Source: JBDGRJ01 sp042218115
Lineage (GTDB): Bacteria > Patescibacteriota > Patescibacteriia > Magasanikbacterales > UBA922
DNA length: 20,526 bases
Assembly: GCA_042218115.1 (NCBI GenBank)
Contig: JBDGRJ010000010.1
Span: 1-20,526, forward strand
Direction of reading: 5' to 3'
Part shown: positions 16,841-20,526 of the stretch, piece by piece
Layout of the letters: each line of letters opens with the position of its first letter
Position numbering within the stretch: the first letter of the stretch is position 1
The notes under the pieces: model-generated
Told to the model about the DNA's origin: nothing
What the model saw: the letters and a program-made list of their open reading frames with translations, nothing else
The model's database searches: none
Translations under genes and position numbers: made by a program

Positions 16841-16863
16841 TTAGTATTATTAAGTATTACTAA
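16841..16863. promoter_or_regulatory. Putative antitoxin operator (inverted repeat)
   Basis: An imperfect inverted repeat with outer arms TTAGTA and TACTAA (8 of 10 positions pair in longer arms) lies just upstream of the antitoxin start. The 11-mer AAGTATTACTA inside it (16852-16862) is repeated exactly upstream of the second antitoxin copy (19802-19812). This is the expected place for autorepression by a ribbon-helix-helix protein. Confidence 0.55.
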
Positions 16864-16902
16864 TGTATCATACCGGGGTTCACTTTTCAAATTAATAAAA
16901 CA

Positions 16903-17841
16903 CTACTCATTCTCAACAAGATTGTGTTCTGTGATTTTCTCTAACACAAAAACCAAAGCAATACCTACAAACCCAGATACAACAACTGATAGGAGAATAT
17001 CAGATGAAGAAATACCAGCTTGGATAACCTCTTCATAAGGTTTTCTCAGTGCTCCCAGCATAAGCCCTACCAGAAAAGCCATAGTAATATTCTTTCTGTG
17101 ATCCAGCAGATAGCCTATTATCTTGGAAAATAACAACAACCCTAAAATAGCACCGCCAGCAAAAACAAAAAGCTCAGCAAGATTTAGAGCTTGAATAATA
17201 GCAAACAATGAATCCTTTTTCCCCTGAACAACCAACAGCATCTCGGCCGGAACCTTCTTGACAATATTAAGCACATACTCATATTGACCTAAAAGCAAAA
17301 GGATAAATGAGCCCGATATCCCCGGCAGGAGCATTGCTGAGATCGCAACAACCGCTGATAAAAACAATATAAGAAGTGAGCTGGATGCAGATAACGGGTC
17401 CAACCCCACGAACAGAAAAGCAAAAACAGCTCCCAGCATCGTCACTAAGATAATTTTTGCCGTATTAGAGTCAGTGGTTTTGATGTGTTGGTTAAACACA
17501 AATATAGCTGAAGCTAAAATCACGCCAAAAAAGAAGGCGTAGGTCTGAGCCGGAAAGCTATTTAATGCGTAGTGCAGAAAATCCGCCATCAAAAACACCG
17601 CCGATATTATCCCCAAACCCAAAGGAATAAAAAATCTAAAATCAAATGTTTTAATTGGTTCTGAGATCTTTATCTTATTTATAGAATCTATCAATCTTTC
17701 ATAAATTCCCGTGATCAGAGCCATAGTTCCCCCTGATACACCGGGGATAATATCTGAAGCCCCCATAGCAACCCCTTTTAAAAAAAGAAATAATGAGGAG
17801 TTGTCTTCCTTGTTTCCTTGTTGGTTTTGTTTATTTTTCAT
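16903..17841 (-). CDS. DUF368 membrane protein (PopT-type polyprenyl-phosphate translocase)
   Basis: A 312-residue protein with eight or more membrane helices. The family signature KGVAMGASDIIPGVSGGTMA is at 22-41, and its echo in the second half, AMLLPGISGSFILLLLGQYE (about 168-187), is what an inverted-repeat transporter fold would give. DUF368 proteins (PopT) have been shown in other bacteria to return undecaprenyl-phosphate across the membrane for cell-wall synthesis, with a role tied to alkaline or sodium conditions. By family, this one would recycle the lipid carrier. It lies 44 nt after the small SxxxEG protein gene and 77 nt before the RHH antitoxin; it does not seem part of either toxin system. 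Confidence 0.9.
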   Translation of the reverse strand: MKNKQNQQGNKEDNSSLFLFLKGVAMGASDIIPGVSGGTMALITGIYERLIDSINKIKISEPIKTFDFRFFIPLGLGIISAVFLMADFLHYALNSFPAQTYAFFFGVILASAIFVFNQHIKTTDSNTAKIILVTMLGAVFAFLFVGLDPLSASSSLLILFLSAVVAISAMLLPGISGSFILLLLGQYEYVLNIVKKVPAEMLLVVQGKKDSLFAIIQALNLAELFVFAGGAILGLLLFSKIIGYLLDHRKNITMAFLVGLMLGALRKPYEEVIQAGISSSDILLSVVVSGFVGIALVFVLEKITEHNLVENE

Positions 17842-17885
17842 TATTTATTTTTGAGAAACCATCAACATCTACCTTCGTACTGCCT

Positions 17886-18050
17886 TTACTTAGATTGTCT
17901 CTGAGGTTTTTTACCGTGCTTTTTTAGTAATTCAACAGCCTTTTTATTTTTCTTTGCCCTCTCTAAACTAAAACCCTCCAAATTGGAAGAACCTTCGACC
18001 GCTCTCTCAATATCTTCTTGTGTAATTTTAGGTTTTGTTTGTTGTTTCAT
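17886..18050 (-). CDS. Small protein with a Fic-inhibitor-like SxxxEG motif
   Basis: A 54-residue basic protein. The core is ITQEDIERAVEGSSNLEGFS (9-28), then ERAKKNKKAVELLKKHGKK. Residues SSNLEG fit the (S/T)xxxE(G/N) inhibitory motif known from Fic AMP-transferases and their VbhA-type antitoxins. No Fic gene is in the window. I start it at ATG 18050, because the longer frame from 18110 would overlap the HepT gene by 32 nt and adds an unlikely hydrophobic N-terminus. It follows HepT after 28 nt on the same strand, so it may be a third member of the MntA-HepT operon. The motif is short and may be fortuitous. Confidence 0.6.
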   Translation of the reverse strand: MKQQTKPKITQEDIERAVEGSSNLEGFSLERAKKNKKAVELLKKHGKKPQRQSK

Positions 18051-18078
18051 AATACATTTTGTTGATAAAATAAGTAGG

Positions 18079-18510
18079 TTAATTTTCAGTATATTCTCTA
18101 ATCTCTTCAATAAATTGTCTTAAATCCTTTAGATCTTCACTTGCATATTTATAAATTTTCTCATCATCAATTTCCCAGTACTGATGAACAAGCAAATTTC
18201 TCAATCGAGCCATACCTGCCAATTTCTCACTTAAATCTTCAGAGATAACTTCTTTCTTGCCAACAAACTTAACCACTTCCGGTATCTCATTGATATTTTT
18301 TGCAAATTTTTTAGCAGCAATATGCAAACACACATTCCCAACTGCTTCAGCGGTAGTTATCAATAGATACTTTACTGAACGCAATTTATCATTCTGTTGT
18401 AAAAACTCTTGCTGGGACAAATCACTAACATCTTTTTTTATTTCTTCGATATTTTCTTCAATTTCTTCAAGATTGTTTTCAATAGTTGTTGGATCTAACT
18501 TTGTTGTCAT
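18079..18510 (-). CDS. HepT-like HEPN RNase toxin
   Basis: A 143-residue, all-helical HEPN protein. The Rx4HxY motif reads RNLLVHQY with Arg104, His109 and Tyr111, the catalytic RNase motif plus the Tyr that MntA-type partners AMPylate. Conserved surroundings are NDKLRSVKYLLITTAEAVGNVCLHIAAK (40-67) and SEKLAGMARLRNLLVHQYWEIDDEKIYKYA. The N-terminus (11-40) is an extra acidic coiled-coil-like helix. Its ATG overlaps the TGA of the MntA-like gene by 4 nt (ATGA), the normal coupling of HEPN/MNT pairs. By family, free HepT cuts tRNA and is silenced by its partner. Confidence 0.93.
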   Translation of the reverse strand: MTTKLDPTTIENNLEEIEENIEEIKKDVSDLSQQEFLQQNDKLRSVKYLLITTAEAVGNVCLHIAAKKFAKNINEIPEVVKFVGKKEVISEDLSEKLAGMARLRNLLVHQYWEIDDEKIYKYASEDLKDLRQFIEEIREYTEN

Positions 18511-18935
18511 TGTGTAGTATTATATCTTATCTCTTTTGCTTTTTGTTGATAATAGCCGTGAATAATTTTTTGCTTTGAAGTTTGTTCAATAAAATCAGTT
18601 CTTTTCTCTTCATCTTTAGAAAACAACAATTTCCCATCTAACGCTTCATAAGCAATGTGATAAGGGGCATCATTCAACACTATCAGGTCAATAGAAATAT
18701 CATAATCCAGAGCTGACTCAAGCTCCACCCCCAAATTCAACTCCTTTTCAAACTTATCCTCTAGCTCATTATTAAGATAAACAGCTACATCCACGTCCTT
18801 GATCAGCTCATTATCTTTTAGTGCAGACCCAAAAACATAGGCAAACACAACCCCATCCTCTTTTTCTAAAACAGAGGCTAACTTATCTATATATTCCTGT
18901 CTTTGTTGTTGTGATGTTTCTTGGTAAAACTGCAT
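18507..18935 (-). CDS. MntA-like minimal nucleotidyltransferase antitoxin
   Basis: Minimal nucleotidyltransferase, 142 residues from ATG 18935. The active-site motif is GSALKDNELIKDVDV: Gly36-Ser37, then Asp47 and Asp49 (GSx9DxD; GSx10DxD is more usual), with a third acid Asp83 in ISIDLIVL. MntA-type enzymes transfer AMP from ATP to a Tyr of HepT and so switch the toxin off. The frame can be extended to ATG 18980 or GTG 19013, but the GTG lies at or before the likely transcription start set by the promoter at 19019-19027, and the core helix begins after 18935. The stop is TGA, overlapping the HepT start. Confidence 0.92.
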   Translation of the reverse strand: MQFYQETSQQQRQEYIDKLASVLEKEDGVVFAYVFGSALKDNELIKDVDVAVYLNNELEDKFEKELNLGVELESALDYDISIDLIVLNDAPYHIAYEALDGKLLFSKDEEKRTDFIEQTSKQKIIHGYYQQKAKEIRYNTTQ

Positions 18936-19018
18936 AAAACTATTTATTCTAAAGTTATTATAAACGAAGCTTGAAATCATTGCATCCGGAAGAATCTTTA
19001 TCCCCTTTCTCACTTGAA

Positions 19019-19027
19019 ATTATAGCA
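19019..19027 (-). promoter_or_regulatory. Extended -10 promoter of the MntA-HepT unit
   Basis: The minus strand reads TGCTATAAT, a perfect extended -10. The -35 (TGGATT at 17 nt) is weak. Transcription should start near 19012, just upstream of the ATG choices at 18980 and 18935. Confidence 0.6.
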
Positions 19028-19069
19028 AAAATTAGTAGAAAAATCCAGTTTTTTCGATTTAAAGTAAAT

Positions 19070-19444
19070 TTAACTAAAATATTTACCCACAAAATAAACG
19101 CTCCCAGCCGCTAAAAAGACCGGAAAGATGTAATCGACAAAATTTAAAAACCACATCTCACCGCTGTAGAAAAAGTTAAATACAATCAACTCAACAACGA
19201 AAACCGAAACCAAAGCTATCGCCATAGTAGCAAAAGTGGAAAAATAACCGAAGTAGTTGAAATAAAAATAATAAACTCCGCTAAATAAAATTATTACCAG
19301 TAAGTAATGGCCTAACACAAAAGCCAACCTCGGCAGACCACTCGCCTGGCCTAAGCCTCGAGTTAATAAAAAATACACGGCCAAACCGGACCAAGCCAGA
19401 AAACTGTGTAGGAATACTGTGAGGGTTTGGGTTATGGTTTGCAT
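19070..19444 (-). CDS. Unknown four-helix membrane protein
   Basis: A 124-residue protein made almost only of hydrophobic helices: about 8-27 (TVFLHSFLAWSGLAVYFLLT), 40-62, 68-92 and 100-122. Aromatic residues are abundant (YYFYFNYFGYF at 58-68). I do not recognise a family and see no catalytic motif. It starts 38 nt after the end of the broken PIN remnant and stops 43 nt before the MntA promoter. It could be a polytopic protein of the SPW/YesK kind by topology alone, but that is not evidence of relation. Confidence 0.7.
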   Translation of the reverse strand: MQTITQTLTVFLHSFLAWSGLAVYFLLTRGLGQASGLPRLAFVLGHYLLVIILFSGVYYFYFNYFGYFSTFATMAIALVSVFVVELIVFNFFYSGEMWFLNFVDYIFPVFLAAGSVYFVGKYFS

Positions 19445-19481
19445 TTCTTATTTATGCTAAGAAAATTTTAGCAAAATACTA

Positions 19482-19538
19482 TTAAAATTTTCTTGTTTCA
19501 CAGTTAATAAGTACATTTATATTCAGTACAACTTTCAT
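19482..19538 (-). pseudogene. Remnant of a PIN toxin 5' end
   Basis: From ATG 19538 the frame reads MKVVLNINVLINCETRKF and then stops (TAA). The intact PIN toxin begins MKVVLDTNVLISAFIF, so nine of the first eleven residues agree, and the catalytic Asp6 has become Asn. Homology ends after about codon 12. It follows a near-copy of the antitoxin gene exactly where the toxin should be. The junction carries three tandem TATG units (19536-19547) where the intact locus has one, moving the start 14 nt from the antitoxin stop instead of 3 nt. Confidence 0.8.
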
Positions 19539-19552
19539 ACATACATAATTTA

Positions 19553-19789
19553 TTATCTGAGTTCTTTTACTAGTTCGACCACATCAACTATATCTTCTAA
19601 ACCAAGCTTTTCAGCTTCCTTCTGAACTTGCTTACAAAATATTACCTCTTCCATCTCACTGTTGAGATATGTCTTAAAGGAAGTTCTAAGCAACTGACTT
19701 TTGGTCATATCCTTTGCTTCAGCCAACTTCTCTATTTTATATTTAAGCTCCGGCTCTACGGATATGGATAAGGTTTTTGTTTTTCTCAT
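19553..19789 (-). CDS. Orphan ribbon-helix-helix antitoxin, duplicate
   Basis: A 78-residue near-copy of the antitoxin at 16586-16825: MRKTKTLSISVEPELKYKIEKLAEAKDMTKSQLLRTSFKTYL with the same acidic tail. The start is ATG 19789, matching the other copy; the frame extends to a TTG at 19801 that is not credible. Differences include Asp16 to Tyr, Arg-to-Cys (FRKQ to FCKQ) and a lost final Glu. Its toxin is only a remnant, so it has no local partner. It could still bind the intact PIN toxin or both operators, acting as a spare antitoxin, or it may be decaying. Confidence 0.88.
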   Translation of the reverse strand: MRKTKTLSISVEPELKYKIEKLAEAKDMTKSQLLRTSFKTYLNSEMEEVIFCKQVQKEAEKLGLEDIVDVVELVKELR

Positions 19790-19807
19790 AAATAAATGCA
19801 AAAGTAT

Positions 19808-19820
19808 TACTACTGTAGTA
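19808..19820. promoter_or_regulatory. Putative operator of the orphan antitoxin (palindrome)
   Basis: A perfect 13-bp palindrome TACTAC-T-GTAGTA lies 19-31 nt upstream of the antitoxin ATG. It overlaps the 11-mer AAGTATTACTA shared with the upstream region of the first antitoxin copy. This is the expected site for ribbon-helix-helix autorepression. Confidence 0.6.
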
Positions 19821-19860
19821 TATCAGGGTCCACTTTCCAAACTGGTAACATAAGATAATG

Positions 19861-20442
19861 TCAGTTAATAATTTCCACTGATTCAACACGAAACTCCGAA
19901 GTATTAATATTTATTTCTCTTTTTATCTGTTGTTCAATTTTCTTCTTATTTATAGAGATACCACCAAATCCGAAGTCAGCTTCTATCTTCACTATCAGTC
20001 TACCATTTTCATCCTTTTCAATGTCAATATCTCTATCGACCGGAATAGATACCTGGTTTTTCTGCAATATGTCGTCAACTTTTTCTGCTATTGTTTCTTC
20101 TCGAAGATTTTCTTCATTCTTTATTGTGACAGAATCAATAAAATCGATCTTATTTGCCAATTTTTCTTCAAACTCATCTTTTTCACTTTGATAATCAAAA
20201 GGTAGTTCTATCTCAATCTTCAGTTCGCCGGTTCTCGGATCTAAGTCCAGATTTTCAGGTTCAATCGAAGGAAGTACAGGAATTAAACCGCCCCTTTGCA
20301 TTTTCTTTATCTTGAGAGCTATATTTTTACGGGGCTCCTCTACATTCACCACCTCAGCCTCACTGTCCTCATCCATCAGAGAATCCGAGTCAGTATCTGG
20401 CTTTGGTTCATTTTCAGGAAAATCGATTATTTTTTTTGACAT
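19861..20442 (-). CDS. Unknown acidic protein with an internal duplication
   Basis: A soluble, strongly acidic 193-residue protein with no signal peptide or membrane helix. Residues 1-45 look disordered (DSDSLMDEDSEAEVVNVEE). Two copies of a motif follow: about 65-108 (LDLDPRTGELKIEIELPF ... DSVTIKN) and about 138-193 (IDIEKDENGRLIVKIEADF ... VESVEIIN), each a beta hairpin around a DxxxGxL turn, an ExxL/IxxxI helix and a final xESV/DSVxI strand. A helix (EETIAEKVDDILQKN) links them. I do not recognise the family. The gene starts the window's right-hand gene group; a GC-rich hairpin lies 47 nt upstream of the ATG. Confidence 0.75.
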   Translation of the reverse strand: MSKKIIDFPENEPKPDTDSDSLMDEDSEAEVVNVEEPRKNIALKIKKMQRGGLIPVLPSIEPENLDLDPRTGELKIEIELPFDYQSEKDEFEEKLANKIDFIDSVTIKNEENLREETIAEKVDDILQKNQVSIPVDRDIDIEKDENGRLIVKIEADFGFGGISINKKKIEQQIKREININTSEFRVESVEIIN

Positions 20443-20488
20443 ACTTTTTAATTAATTATTTTAATACCGAGGGGGAAATACATCTTAG

Positions 20489-20523
20489 AGCTACCCTCTG
20501 TGAGGAGGGTAGCTATGTTTTTT
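20489..20523 (+). terminator. Strong hairpin with T-run reading on the plus strand
   Basis: A perfect 10-bp stem AGCTACCCTC/GAGGGTAGCT with loop TGTGAG is followed after ATG by six T on the plus strand. This is an intrinsic terminator for rightward transcription, yet all genes to its left read leftward. It may block antisense transcription or serve a plus-strand transcript I cannot identify. Confidence 0.55.
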
Positions 20524-20526
20524 GTG

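Larger units (their letters stand above)
19482..19842 (-). repeat. Second copy of a duplicated antitoxin-toxin segment
   Basis: This stretch is homologous to about 16540-16892. Similarity runs from the region upstream of the operator (shared CACTTTxCAAA block at 19831-19841 and 16881-16891), through the antitoxin, to the first dozen toxin codons. Between operator and antitoxin the second copy is about 14 nt shorter. The two copies lie 3 kb apart in direct orientation. Confidence 0.8.

Noticed and set aside
18051..18110. Longer start for the SxxxEG protein
   Set aside because: It overlaps the HepT gene by 32 nt and adds a sequence that looks like a frame-shifted reading of HepT.
7087..18509. 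Alternative genetic code with TGA as an amino acid
   Set aside because: recQ and the MntA-like gene end at TGA exactly where their families end, and the clear genes show no in-frame TGA.
18981..19013. GTG start at 19013 for the MntA-like gene
   Set aside because: It falls at or before the transcription start implied by the extended -10 at 19019-19027.
1..20526. tRNA, rRNA, CRISPR array, transposase or prophage genes
   Set aside because: I looked on both strands and saw no such signature; the toxin-antitoxin cluster is the only clearly accessory content.

Overview
The window suggests a Candidate Phyla Radiation (Patescibacteria) bacterium. The evidence is a short secreted-protein N-terminus whose mature part starts with a 'SSAVYYIT' motif that I associate with CPR proteins, a compact F-type ATP synthase with a shortened delta subunit, UPF0182 and DUF368 proteins, small toxin-antitoxin modules, and start codons that almost all lack a Shine-Dalgarno sequence. 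The exact lineage cannot be read from this stretch. TGA serves as a stop (recQ, mntA), so recoded Gracilibacteria/Absconditabacteria are unlikely. Every gene I accept lies on the minus strand, so transcription runs from high to low coordinates.

Layout from high to low coordinates. (1) 20.5-19.5 kb: an acidic protein of unknown function with an internal duplication, then a duplicated ribbon-helix-helix antitoxin whose PIN toxin has decayed to an 18-codon remnant, then a small membrane protein. (2) 19.0-17.9 kb: an MntA-like nucleotidyltransferase and a HepT-like HEPN protein, overlapping by 4 nt, followed by a small protein carrying a Fic-inhibitor-like SxxxEG motif. (3) 17.8-16.2 kb: a DUF368 (PopT-type) membrane protein, then an intact RHH antitoxin/PIN toxin pair. 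(4) 16.1-12.9 kb: a large UPF0182 membrane protein interrupted by an assembly gap of Ns, with a DoxX-like protein 4 nt behind it. (5) 12.9-7.1 kb: a tightly packed run metG, a possible beta-carbonic-anhydrase-like zinc protein, cvpA-like, tatD, recQ. (6) 7.1-0.39 kb: a complete ATP synthase operon (atpZ/I-like, B, E, F, H, A, G, D, C) behind a near-consensus promoter that overlaps the recQ stop codon. (7) 0.36-0.2 kb: a 29-residue protein with eight cysteines, with its own extended -10 promoter and an intrinsic terminator. (8) 165-1: the start of a secreted protein that runs out of the window.

The best lead for physiology is the ATP synthase c subunit. It carries Glu in both helices at the spacing of the two-carboxylate Na+-coupled rotor known from Fusobacterium, together with the Ser-Thr and Tyr residues of Na+ c-rings. 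If this holds, the enzyme couples to sodium. The 19.8-16.2 kb part is a toxin-antitoxin cluster with a visible duplication and decay history. The MntA/HepT/SxxxEG trio is the most plausible undescribed arrangement in the window.
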